NCBI RefSeq assembly: GCF_001039355.2 | Contig: NW_019773881.1 | Coordinates: 7,420-69,419 of the forward strand | Direction of reading: 5' to 3' | Length of the DNA: 62,000 bases | Source of the DNA: Lingula anatina | Lineage: Eukaryota > Brachiopoda > Lingulata > Lingulida > Lingulidae | Made by a program: the position numbers and the translations under genes | Part shown: piece after piece, positions 51,014 to 62,000 of the stretch | How the letters are laid out: each line of letters begins with the position of its first letter | Position numbering within the stretch: the stretch's first letter is position 1 | The notes under the pieces: generated by a model | Databases searched by the model: none | Seen by the model: only the letters and a program-made list of their open reading frames with translations | Told to the model about the DNA's origin: nothing

Positions 51014-54000
51014 CTAAATGAAGACACTGTCCATGCTCCAAGCAGATGGTGATTTGGGGGAGGCACTGTCTGGAGCTGTCACCCAAGGAGTCTCCATCAC
51101 AACGTCACTGTAGTCTTCTACCTTAATGGTAGGTGTGGCAGTGGCAAGGTTGCTCTTCTTCATTTCTGGGACAAATTTAATAAATAAAAGGTGACAGCTG
51201 CACCACAAGATAATGAAATTAAGACAAATGCAATTTTTCCTTTTGTATACTTACCACAGCAACCAAAATGAAGTGTGAGCCATAATGGTCTTGAAATTTA
51301 ATATTTTTACTAGATACTCACCAATTCTGTACTCATTTTATAATGTGAAATTTTGCAATAAATGATGCAATCACCACGTTGAACTCATCTGGTAGAGAGT
51401 ACTAGTCTGAAAAATCAGTTATCATCAGTCAAATGCAGAGGTTACATGTATCTTTACCATACCTGGGGCACTGTTGTCTTCCCTCTGGTCTGCAGCATCA
51501 ACTCCAGGAGCCAGGTCATCTTTGGCAGGAGAAATCAAAATTTTGGTAAGAGGGACCCTCATGCCTTCCTCTTGTGATATGTTGTCCAATCCCTGGTGGT
51601 CCTTCTTCATTTTAATACAATATTTTGCATAAATACTCTGTGGAAGCAGCTGATTTTGTATTTTGTCAAATTGCACATGGGGTTTGGGTGACCGATTGGT
51701 TACAGCGTTATCATGGGGCTCAGGAGCAGAATGATGCTTTCTGGTGAAACCCTGCATATAACATGAGGCCTTCTTAACATCCAGATCATCAAGTGGAGTT
51801 GAGGTTGGATTTCCCAAAATTTTCTTTTTCAAATCCCCCCAAACTGGTGTTAATTTTGACAGGAAAGTGATGCTGCTTCTAAATTTGGTTTCTTGTGGCT
51901 CCTCACTAGATGGCGACCTGTACAATGGCGAAATGCAGCTCTGCTGGAAATGTGCCTCACTGTGAAGTTCTGTGGACTGAGAGCTCCTGTGTCTGCTTGG
52001 AGGCAACTGGTTGGAGAACAGTGTACTGTGGCCATTACATGAGGCAAGCATGCCATGAAAGGATATGTATGTTGCCACTGATGGACTCTTTGGGATATTC
52101 AGTGTAGAGTCAACACCTACATTCTGAATTGGTAGAAGAGATTGCACATCGTGAGACATACTGTATTATAAGTACTAGTTACAACAAGAGTTGCCCACTG
52201 TATGCGACATACAAGAGCATAGCCAAGATATAATTTGCTCTTGTATGTTGCAAACAGTGGACGACGATCGAGTATTTGTAACTGACTTATACCACGGCTG
52301 GCACTTCAAATAACAGGATGAATTCACCGAAGAGTACTAAAATACAGGCAAGCCTGTATGCAAAATACAAGTGCAATTATGTGGTCTAACTATCTTAACA
52401 GGTCTGTTACTGTGCCAAATTGATTACTGATAATTCTAGATATACTATAATTGTACAAACAATTTTGGATTACAATTCTTATTTTGAAATATTTCAATAT
52501 TCAGATATTACTATGCTTTTTTTTTTTTTTTTCGAGAAGTTTTTATGTGGTATTCAGAAAATATCTAGAGCAAGCCCGAAATAGAACTGTTATACATGTA
52601 TCATGTCAAACAAAATCTAAAATCTAAACACCATGACTTACTTTTCCTAGAGTGTGGGCTAAAACAGAGTTTTGAGGTGGGATGACATTATCATTGATGT
52701 CTCTTGGGCACATGTATGTACTGTCATCACCTGAGGGGAAAGATACAGGTTGTCAGTTTAGTGGCAGTGAACAGAGAAAAAGGAAAGTAAATAAAATGGA
52801 AATGGACAGAATCTAGTTTTTTGTTTGACAGTGAGATATGTCTTGTTTATGGTAAGATTTTATGGGGAGATTTTAAAAAATCTTTTTTTAACTAAATGCA
52901 TACCTTTGAAGGCAACTTTTGCTTGAAACCTAAACTCAGGGATTTCATCGTAAGTGTTGTCTTTAGATTTTTGGAGTGTGTCAAAATTTTCCAAGCATGA
53001 AACTCTCTATGAATATATAAAAAACACTCTTTAAATATAAACATTTTTACAGTCATATTGTGTCTTCTTATAATGTGTTTTGTACACCTTTAAGTCACTT
53101 AATTTAAAGATGTATCAAAAATTATGAAGATAAATTAATGTGCTCATTCTAAAAAGCCAACCTAGACGCAAATTAAGATTTTAAAAACTATAAAACACAA
53201 TACCTGTACCTCTGGAATATCTTCTTTGCCTTTCTTTTTGACAGATCCATAAGGTTTCCTGACAACATTTTTCCTGGTTAACCTTCTCCGTCTTTGTCTC
53301 TCTCTGACTCTTCTGGCATCTCTTTTCTTTTTACTGCAGTAAATATATTGAATGTCACAAAGAAGATTTAATAAAGAGCAAACTAAAAACTCCAGAAACA
53401 GTAAAATTCATGATTCCATTGGTTGTAAACAAAAGAGAAAATAATAGCACAATTAATTTTATGATGATAACAAATGTAACAAAAGTAAAGGTGAATGCAG
53501 CTTGCATGCTTTTGGAATCCCTTGCCAGAGCTACTACAGTTCCATCTAAAATATCCTTTCAAGTTAATTATCAAAGAGTGGTATCAGGGTTACAATTAGC
53601 ACTGCATGCCCAAGACTACATGTAAAAAGTATGCAGTGCTTCAACACCTCCAACCACACACATGCACACACACATGAACAAAGACACACTATAAAGAGGT
53701 TACATGTTAGTTTTTATAGATTATTTCTGTACCACCACCATCTCCAGGTATCAACAGGGGAGCCCATAAAAGCAGCACTTACATACAGTACACAGACCCA
53801 GGAGTTATGACAACAAGGACTGTTATCACACAGCCTAGGACAACAGGTAGTGCCGAGTCTTCTTCTGACGCTAGTTAATTCCACCATAAACAAAAAAGCA
53901 TGGAGCATAATGCATAATTCATCTACTGGTACACAAGCTCTATATACCTTTACTGAAATGCCAGTTATTATTTTTTTTAACCAAAATGTCCATCAAATAT

Positions 54001-55248
54001 GTTCTGTATTATATAGTTACAGTTCAAAGAAAAATTGCAAAAATCAAATATTAAATTTAAACTCTTAATTGTTCTTACCTGCCTCCAAACAAAATATCTC
54101 ATAATGCAGATGTATTGCCATGTCCTCTTTTTTGGCAATTTCATCCTCCCTTCCGTAATATACAAATGCCACCCACAGGTCACTGCTGGTCTCAAAGGGG
54201 TCAAACTTGCTCTGGCCACAAAGCTGCGGACTGTGTAAAACTTGCAAATTGTCCAGTGTGTATGTGCCATATTGAACATAAGCAGTAGCACACCTGTTTG
54301 AAGAAATGGTAGCAAATTGAGAGTTAGATAAATGGAAAGTCATCATAATTTATTCAATAAATCACCAACAAATTGTGTTGCTTTCTTTTGATATCAATCA
54401 CAAAATCCTAGATTGGGTACAAAATCATTAACACCAACACCCTAGAAAATATTTACACTAACAAAAATAAGTAATAATCAAACAAACAGTATCCAAGAAT
54501 ATATGACTATGATAGCAATAGATCATACTCACCTGTTGTACTTGTTTTGCTCTGGTAGTTGAAAAACCTCGTCTTTGAGTCTCACGTGGGGGGTGCCCTC
54601 TGACAGCTGCCATGGTGGCTGTCCACAGTCCTGAGACTTAACTTCTACATGCCATATGTACTCAACATAGCCCATAGAAGAATTAAAGTTACTGGGTAAT
54701 GTTATGTTGCCTCTGTTGTTTTTCAAAACAAATAAACTGCGACCTGTAATAAATTTAATTCAATAAGGGAATCTTTTTTTAAAGGAAAGAACTGTACCAG
54801 TAGATCTATTCAATTGTGATAGGCTGAAGGCTGTCCCTTGTGCCAAAATGTCTTGAAAATAAAAACGATAATAAAAATTATATAATAATAAGCCTTGCAT
54901 TTCATAATTATTCCTGCTAGTGTCCCCTCCAACTCAGTATAGTGGTTACTTAGCAGTGATTGTGAGTAACTTAACTAACTCATAATTAACTAACTCACAT
55001 TTTAGGGGAAACTGAAAGCTAGGTAACTTGGTAGAGCCTAAATAAATTGTATGTCTATAACTGAAGTAAATAACATGAGAACTACTATAACTAGTCTAGT
55101 GTACTAGTAATACCTTCTTACCATCTATAGTGCCAGCATCAGGGCCATGTCGTTTTACCCGAGAATGGTGTACATTAATAAGATTGATGTTAATAACATT
55201 TTCAGATTCAAGCAACCACGACAGGATAAACATCTGCACAAATAGCAT
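51014..55248 (-). CDS. type I membrane protein with CUB-like ectodomain and long cytoplasmic tail (591 aa)
   Basis: Nine exons: 55248-55122, 54743-54533, 54293-54079, 53870-53783, 53333-53204, 53006-52904, 52730-52642, 52123-51463, 51165-51014; phases agree throughout. Signal peptide (about 1-16), then a furin-type RVKR (30-33). The ectodomain GNITLPSN...YIWHVEV, then LQVLHSPQLCG...SSDLWVAFVYYG, has the order and end pattern of a CUB domain (about 50-175), though divergent. One membrane span (LPVVLGCVITVLVVITPG, about 191-209) is followed by a very basic stretch (KKKRDARRVRERQRRRRLTR). The tail of about 380 residues holds candidate phosphotyrosine motifs TYDEIPEF, STYMCP and EDYSDVVM and ends MDSVFI. 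Probably a cell-surface receptor or adhesion protein; no family name recognised. Exon 8 is taken from acceptor ATTCAG (52124) because phase 0 is required; the ATG at 52159 is not used. Confidence 0.75.
52168..52291. mobile_element. foldback element in intron 7 of the CUB-like gene
   Basis: Inverted arms: GTTGCCCACTGTATGCGACA and TACAAGAGC on the left; GCTCTTGTATGTTGC and AACAGTGGACGAC on the right, with outer arms (TAAGTACTAGTTACAA / TTGTAACTGACTTA) extending the pairing. It ends about 45 nt upstream of the exon 8 acceptor. Confidence 0.6.
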
Positions 55249-55290
55249 TTTCTAATCAAAAATGTTCTTTAAATATCCCTCCAAACTCAC

Positions 55291-55339
55291 TACATCCGGC
55301 CTCGGTTTGGGTTGATTAAACAGGAAGTGACAGGAAGTG
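55291..55339. promoter_or_regulatory. shared (bidirectional) promoter with ETS-type motifs
   Basis: The start codon of the minus-strand CUB-like gene (55248) and the first ATG/donor of the plus-strand gene (55365/55377) are about 115 nt apart. Between them are two tandem copies of CAGGAAGTG (55321-55329, 55331-55339) and an opposing ACATCCGG (55292-55299), all fitting the GGAA core of ETS factors, which are common in divergent promoters. Confidence 0.5.
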
Positions 55340-55364
55340 GCCCGTTTTTCCCAAAACAACACTG

Positions 55365-58300
55365 ATGCCACGTCTGGTAAGATTTTCAGAATTTTTATTG
55401 TAAAGTGTGATAATGTGTTTATTTTTCGGTATTTTTAAAATTATTTTGTGTGTTTTTTCTTCACAGCTTATTCAAATATGTTATGAGCAATCGTCCTAGG
55501 ACAAAATGGGAATGCATGACAACAAAGGGGAAGAGGAGATTGGGGGGGGGGGGGGAGGACTTCGGATTCCATTCCATTTAATTTGTGTCATACATGCATG
55601 GTTACTCTATCCCAACAGCTATTCTTTTTATGTAGATGCCTTTTCATAGCCATATAAATACCTGCTGTGAGAAACAAGCAAATAAATAGGGTGAAATACT
55701 AGCATACTGTCCACCGGCGCCGCCAGTGTAAACTTGAACCGCATATATTTGCACAGCCTCTTATCACAATGTCTGACAACCACGTGAATAAATGTTAATC
55801 ACAGGGAGATTAACAGATAATCATATGTGATTATACCACCCTCGGCTGTCACCTTGATTGGTTAATAGTAAACGAGTGTCATAAAATCGCCATGTGATAA
55901 ATAAGCCTGGTGCATAAACCTACAACCCAAAATAACCTTAAACCACGTGCTAGTCTACCATAAGTCAAAACTCTATCAAAATTGGTTAAAGCATTCAAAA
56001 CGAATGTAACCAAATCCCCATGTACCCATACAGATAATAAAATAATAAAGGTAACAACTGAGCATGACCACATTGGCTTAAATTTGGCTGTGATATCCTG
56101 CTAAGTTTTCTTTTTGTCAACAATTGTCATGTTGTTAAACTTGGTGATCAAAATAGTGTTTTTCGGTGTAACATTATAATAGCTTCTGAATCTCTTCATC
56201 ATAGAAATTCTTCTTTTATATTTTTTTCGCCATTCTATTAGTCTAACTGTTTACATCTGCAAACTTGGCATTTGTTTAATCATAGCATCTTTTGATAGTT
56301 GAGCAATGCTTTATTATCACGTTAGCTACTGTACATGCATTACATGCCCTAAGTAAGGATGGTTTTGTTTAGTCTTTGTGCAGTGAGTGTACACATGGAA
56401 AATAATTCTGTACCATAGATGCCCAATTTTGGAGAATCTAAACACATTTATTCCTCATTGGTGTAAATAGTCATTTATATTTGCTTTCTCTGTTCTTATC
56501 ATTCTCTTTTACACATGCCACAATGCAAAGGCATTTACTCTAAGGCCACATTCACAACTGACTTAAATATGGCAACCCACTTAAAAGCTTGCCATCTTAT
56601 CCCCCAACAGACTCTGAATAGATTCTCCTCTGGGGTTATGCAACAAGTATTCAAGTGGGTCAGCCATATTTGATGCGTGGACTAGTAAATATGTGGTTGT
56701 GAATGTGGTCTAAGAGCCTCACCCACTTTTCTGCCATACCCGTGCCGTGGTATACTGAAGGTACTCTATTCACATTCTCTATTCACACACACCTAATGCA
56801 TACCAGCCCATCTTTTACTTTTGACTTCATTCAAGTACATGTGAATAGAATACTTCCACAGTCCCTCAGCTTTGCACCCAAATAAACCTTATCATATATG
56901 GGCTTTTAGACACCAAATGTAGTTTTTCTTGATAAAATAGTTATTTTCTCCCACTGCTAAATCATTGCACAAACCTTTACTTAGAATTACGGAGATTCAG
57001 TCTTTTGGTCTATATTTTACCAGGAAACTTCGTTCTAAATGAATCATGGCTTATTTAGACTGCCATGTTTCTTGACATTTTGAAGAAAATATCAACATCA
57101 AGTACTTTTTTGTAGGGCATTTATCATTTTAAAGCTCTGAGTTTATGGATGACTTGTTTTGTTAAGCCCATTCTGATTAACTGAGTAGGTGAACAGTGAG
57201 ATTTGTGGAATTAAGTTAATCTGTTTAGCAGGTTAATTTGTGACCATAATTTTAATTCTCAATCAGCACAATATCGGTTAAGTAATCAGAGAGAAGCAGA
57301 GATAGCCATTTTAGAAAATTAAATTCACACAGATTTCTCTTCATTGGTTTCAATATATATATATATATATTCAAATAGAACAGGGTTAATCTCACTCTGT
57401 AAATATCTACTTATCAATCAGTAAGAATACACAGCTGAGTTGCGAATGCATTTTTAATATTGAATATAAAACCAAACAGCCTAACACAAACATAAGAATT
57501 GGTGATTAGCAAATACTGCTAATAAAGCTATGTGCTGAACAAACTGGTATTATTTCTGCTCTGAAAGCATTTATAAATACATGTAGATAGGTACACAATT
57601 TTACACATTCCAAGTTACCGCTATATGCTGGCTGTATATTTAATTATAAAGTGTATTCCGTTTTGTATGCATGCATACATATATTATCTCATATTGTTAT
57701 TCTTATGCACTAGGATAATATACAGTTTATGCTAACTAGATATGTAGGTCATAATTTTGTTGCAAATTAGTATGTACTTATACATATTTCACAAAATGTA
57801 TCTGGACATATCATTTGCAATCCATCTTAGTTTGGAAAGAAATCTGGCATAATTATATACATCAAGTTTTTTAACAAGTTTTTTTTAAATGCTTATTTGG
57901 TCTACATATATACATGTCAGCTGCTGTTTATAATTATAACGTGCCACAATATTTTTTTTTCATAGGCACCGCATAGAGAATACCCATTGACTATTCATAT
58001 GATATGAATCATGGATGAGGAGGTGGATCTTCATCTCCACTATAAACTAGAATATGTTCTCAATACTGTGGTTTCTGTTGTCTGCTACTGTAGTCTGATT
58101 AACTCTGTCATTTATATTTATTGCAGTCATCATCTGCTGTAGTGAGGACAGGCAGGTACAGCTTGCAGCGTGGCAAGATCGGGCTGTTAGATGGAGCCAT
58201 TTGAGTTACGGTTTCACCAGGTTAATTTTGAGGCAGAAGATATTCCACAGAACCAGACCCTTGACTCCTTCAGCAATGTGGTCTCTTATCAATATGATGA

Positions 58301-61300
58301 GCTCTTGAGCAGTGCTAATGGCACAGCAGTGAATCAGTCAAATGTACAGGAGGATCAAGGTAAAGTTCCAGATGTGCATTGGTAATGCATTAATAGCATC
58401 CTCTCTCTGCTGTCAGAGTCCCATACTAGTAAAAAGATCTGAGTACATTAAGCCAGTGTGAGATATGAACTTATTTCATTAAAATTTTATTTTGGGGTAT
58501 ATAGGAGCACATTCAGAACAAGTTGATCTGCAGATTTTCAGTTCAAATATGGCTGACCCACCTAAAAGCAATGCTGACTAAACCCCTGATAGTCTCCCCG
58601 CCTCCACATGTGCCATCCCTGCAGAGGCCTTGCAATTAGACCTGGAGGCTGAGATTCAAACCATTTCATGGCGCAAGTGGATGCGGGGAGACCATCAGGG
58701 GAAAAGGCGGCTTGCTTTTGAGTGGGATCGGCCATATTTAGTCCCCAGATCAGTTAGTCTGCTGGTCATCTGTTTTGAATGTGACCTCAGTTTTGTTGTG
58801 TGGTATTAAAGTAATATCGTTTTGTACATAAAATGTTTAATGTATTTTGGAATATAAGTAATATGTAATTGTAAACCTTGCTTTTTATAAATATTTCATA
58901 CCTTATCCTTTGGTTCTTTTTGGAATTTCTGTGGCATTTCCTGCTGATATTTTCAAAAGTATCTTGGTACTGAGATTTTTTTATCTTGAACACTATCAAA
59001 GGGTTAATGCATACAAATGAAATTTTGTTACTCTTTCAGGAATTTTACTACTCTTCCAGCATTAAGAAAATTAATGCATTTTTCTACAAATTCCAAGTTG
59101 ATGCTTGCATATCTTTTCCATATCCTTGCTTTATCTTGGGTGTAGATGGTCTCTCTATTTCTAGGGCAATGGGCTCCTCTTGTTTCTGCTTATAATGCTG
59201 ATACTGTGCTGCCCTCTAGAGTTCACAGTGGGCAAATTGTTGAAACCAAAGTTGTGGATGTACATTTAGAGAACAATGTCCATTTCAATCACCTAGGTAG
59301 CTCAAGATCACATTCCAGAAGTTCACCAATACACAGGACAATAAAGATAGAAGAAGGTTAGTGGAAGGTGCTTGTTAATATAACTTGCAGGAAATATTAA
59401 AGAATTTTTCTTAGTTTGATTATTATTTTTATGATTAATATTTTTTTGTGTTGTATTTGACAATTTACTCCCATCATTTAGATATAAACTTCTTCCTAAA
59501 ATCACCTTTCTCAATGCTCTATACTCTGCTGGATAGGATATCTTGATATACACAGTTAGTTTGCAGTTTTCTCTCTTTAAAAATCTCATTTAAGATGTTA
59601 TAATGAACAAACCACTGAAGCTTGTGTAGTCACCCAGTACAGCTGGTGGAAGTTTTAAAGGATTGATTTGTTTTTTTCATGAGATTTTGAAATTGTGACC
59701 TCTGAAGAGTGGTTTTAATCCCTTGGTCACTGTTTAAAGCTATAATGAGTGTCATTGCAATCATTTCAGTGGTTTAATCAGCTAACACAGCAATAAGTGT
59801 TATTCAGAAATGTTAATATCCTCTCTTTTAACACTTCACACTGAACAGTGTGCATATTGTGTTTGTTTTGGTGTTACAGTAGCCACTAACTTTCACTCTG
59901 CCAGTAGACCTAGCGTAGAGGGTGCTGACGAGACATCTGAACCAGAGCTTGTTGAAGAGGCTCTCCCTGGCGTGTTCTCTACTTGCTCCTACCACTCAAC
60001 ACTTCACAATGACATAATTCACAATTCCAGTTCATCAGACACAACAGAAAGGAACGGGACTGCAGCTGTAAGTGGATGCTGCATGGTGTATCACAGAGTG
60101 GTGGAAACGGCAACTGTCATCTCGATTTTTAAGGACACACACTCAGCGTTTTACTTTTATTTAGCAAAAGTTAAATTTTCCTGTAATGCCAACTCTTTAC
60201 CCTTCAAAGGATTCTGTACATGTTTGAAGACATTTTCCAAGGCCAAATTTGTGTCTAAATATCATGCAAAGCCTCTTATCTTATTCACACCAGACCTTGA
60301 AAGTGATACAACCCCTCGAAAATGGCTTTTTTTTTGTTTTGGATTCCATTGTTGGTTTGTTCTAGTTTTAATGCTGTATTATAGCTTGTGTTTTTTAATG
60401 CTTGTTTTTGCTTGTCATTAGCTTTAATGAAGTGTCCAGAGCGTATTAACAAGTTTTTAGAATTTGTTTTTGCAATTAAAATTTACTGTAGATTCATTTT
60501 GGAATTCTTTCTTATAACAGACATAATACAATATTGATGCATATGCAGTATACTTTGATATGTCACAAGACACTTAAGTTCACATCTCTTCAATTTTTGG
60601 TGAAGTTAAGTTGCTTCAGGAAATAGCATGGTTAATGACATGAAGTTTCACTTATGGTTTGTGTTATTGCCTGGATAACAAGTTGAGCTGGATAACAAGT
60701 TGAGCCATATATGTGTCCATGGCACTGTGACATGATGTATGAAAAAGCTAACATCTTCACATCTTTTTTGTAAACCATTCCTTTGCAGATAATGGAACAC
60801 AACGAAAGCTTTACAAGGACCAGTTCCTCAGATAGTTTTACTGCATTCACCAACACAGTGGATGCCCTGGCATTGCAAAAGTCAGTTATAGGTAAAGAAT
60901 TACAGACATCTTTTTCAACATGAAAAAATAAAGGAAGAGACTGTTTTCTGACATCCTATTTTCCTGGAATACTTACGATACCTTCTTGCAGCTGACAATA
61001 ATTTAACTTTGTCAAAAACTTAGCATTTATGATGTTTGTGGTATTTTTTGTGTATTTTCTGTTTGAATAAGTTATCAACAAATTGTTTTCTTTAAGGTTC
61101 CTCAGCATTGCCTCCTGCTTCAAATGAACTTATAGCACAGGCTATAGCTGATGCTGAGAAGAAATTGAAGTTGGCTAAAAACGGCACCAGTCTTGAGGTT
61201 AGTTATCCCCAGCAGATATTCATAATATAATATTATGTACTTGAGGGGAAGATCTATTAGTATTGTTTTTATACCAGTGTTGTTAACAAATGGTTAGTGG

Positions 61301-62000
61301 ATAGGAGAATTTTAGTTTTGTAAAGTTTTGTTCACCTATTTGAGAAAATCACTGTATTCAAATGTTAGGTTGGGTACCTGAATTGTCTTGGTGGTGGTAA
61401 TGTTTCCCACCAAAATGTGTGTGTTGCCAAAGTATGTCTTAGATGTGTATTCTGCTGGGATGAGATGATTTTTAAAAATTTTTAAATGTTAAAACACAAA
61501 TGTAATTGATATGACGACTTAAAATACCAATTATGATCATGACATGTTTTAGGACCTGTAACTTTTATTGATCATAATATTAAAATCATTCAAATGTCAC
61601 TCCTCATTTTTATTACCTCATTATTTGTTTTGAAATAACATTTCTGTACAAACACAAAGTTGGCTGGTTTTCCTTCTTGTTAATCTCCAAACATATCAGT
61701 TATGGTATTTACCTATTTTGGCGTGACACACACTGTTTTGGTTTAGGCAATCTCATTATAACCAAGTGTTGTTTGATTGATTTTTAGAGGGGAGATAATC
61801 AGATTTCCAGGGAACCATCAATCAGTAAAGGCAATAATGAAATACTGCAGGCAAATGGAAGTGTAGCAGACCAATCTCACCCTCATGGGGTCACTATTGA
61901 TGGCACGGACAACCCACACACAGACAGGTTCAATAATGACCTATTGGAACTACCAGATAGGTCTAACACAGATCCCTATCAGTTGGATGGCTCCTCTCCC
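55365..62000 (+). CDS. unrecognised Ser-rich protein, 5' part (runs off the right end)
   Basis: Coding exons: 58127-58359 (main ATG 58191, with an in-frame TAG right before it), 59165-59356, 59880-60067, 60789-60891, 61097-61197, and 61788 to the window end. Phases agree and give 322 residues without a stop. A likely untranslated first exon ends at 55376. The protein starts MEPFELRFHQVNFEAEDI, is rich in Ser, Asn, Asp and Glu, has no signal peptide or membrane span, and has one likely helix (ELIAQAIADAEKKLKLAKNG). ESFTRTSSSDSFTAFTN looks like a conserved phospho-Ser motif. It is probably a cytoplasmic, largely disordered regulator or adaptor whose folded domain lies beyond the window. I do not recognise the family. 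Confidence 0.65.
55377..58126 (+). other. probable first intron of the unrecognised plus-strand gene
   Basis: Starts at a GTAAGA donor (55377) and ends at acceptor TTTATTGCAG (58126). It contains a G-rich run near 55542, a foldback element (56541-56713) and a (TA)n stretch near 57354. A second strong acceptor (TTTTTTTTCATAG) at 57965 precedes an open stretch beginning MDEEVDLHLHYK, which could be an alternative first coding exon; no good donor follows it. Confidence 0.4.
56541..56713. mobile_element. foldback element F1, copy 1
   Basis: Arms TAAGGCCACATTCACAAC and TAAATATGGCAACCCACTTA (left) pair with GTTGTGAATGTGGTCTAAG and AAGTGGGTCAGCCATATTTG (right). It shares arm motifs with 58505-58788, so both belong to one family. 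No coding capacity. Confidence 0.7.
58505..58788. mobile_element. foldback element F1, copy 2
   Basis: Arms of about 110 nt: GAGCACATTCAGAAC, ATATGGCTGACCCACCTAAA, AGCAATGC and CTGATAGTCTCCCCGC on the left; their inverted, diverged forms (GCGGGGAGACCATCAG, ATCGGCCATATTTAG, TTTTGAATGTGACCTC) on the right. It lies in an intron of the unrecognised gene. A complete, longer relative of copy 1. Confidence 0.75.

Noticed and set aside
52124-52159. ATG-initiated start of a separate gene at 52159 (minus)
   Set aside because: The open frame is better explained as exon 8 of the CUB-like gene, entered from acceptor ATTCAG in phase 0; an in-frame TAA lies just upstream.
59810-60421. 203-residue continuous open frame
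   Set aside because: Only 59880-60067 is coding, bounded by good splice sites; the remainder is intron read-through with Phe/Leu-rich translation.

Overview
This is animal (bilaterian) genomic DNA. The genes are split by spliceosomal introns with GT-AG boundaries, the background is AT-rich, and there are many microsatellites and short inverted-repeat transposons. Gene content (BAK-type BCL-2 protein, DEG/ENaC channel, nicotinic receptor subunit, HECTD2 ubiquitin ligase, PAN/apple and CUB-like ectodomain proteins) fits a marine invertebrate such as a lophotrochozoan or a basal deuterostome. I cannot fix the phylum from sequence alone. No bacterial, viral, CRISPR, rRNA or tRNA genes were seen.

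Layout: (1) 848-3318, minus: 5' coding part of a BAK-like gene, which runs off the left end. (2) 6797-11083, plus: complete ten-exon DEG/ENaC channel of 593 residues. (3) 11931-19461, minus: complete seven-exon nicotinic alpha-type subunit of 490 residues, convergent with (2). (4) 19.5-26.6 kb: gene-poor repeats. (5) 26644-28921, minus: four-exon secreted protein with two PAN/apple-like domains joined by a Thr-rich linker. (6) 29-34.3 kb: repeats. (7) 34365-49070, plus: complete twenty-exon HECTD2-type E3 ligase of 799 residues. (8) 51014-55248, minus: nine-exon type I membrane protein with a CUB-like ectodomain and a long cytoplasmic tail, convergent with (7). (9) 55365-62000, plus: 5' part of an unrecognised Ser-rich protein, divergent from (8) across about 115 bp with tandem ETS-type motifs. 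I checked every exon chain for splice sites and codon phase; each stays in frame.

The window has two single-N positions (15001 and 37463). Each sits inside a near-perfect direct repeat (about 1.27 and 1.47 kb), and in each case the sequence left of the N ends where the second copy runs on. This is the pattern of overlapping contig ends that were not merged, so the duplicated exons of the nicotinic receptor and HECTD2 are probably assembly artefacts. Real novelty candidates are a Pro/Gly-rich insert in the channel finger region flanked by basic cleavage-like sites, a predicted in-frame 27-nt microexon in HECTD2, an N-terminal zinc-ribbon-like motif in HECTD2, the CUB-like receptor with tyrosine motifs, and a family of long foldback elements.
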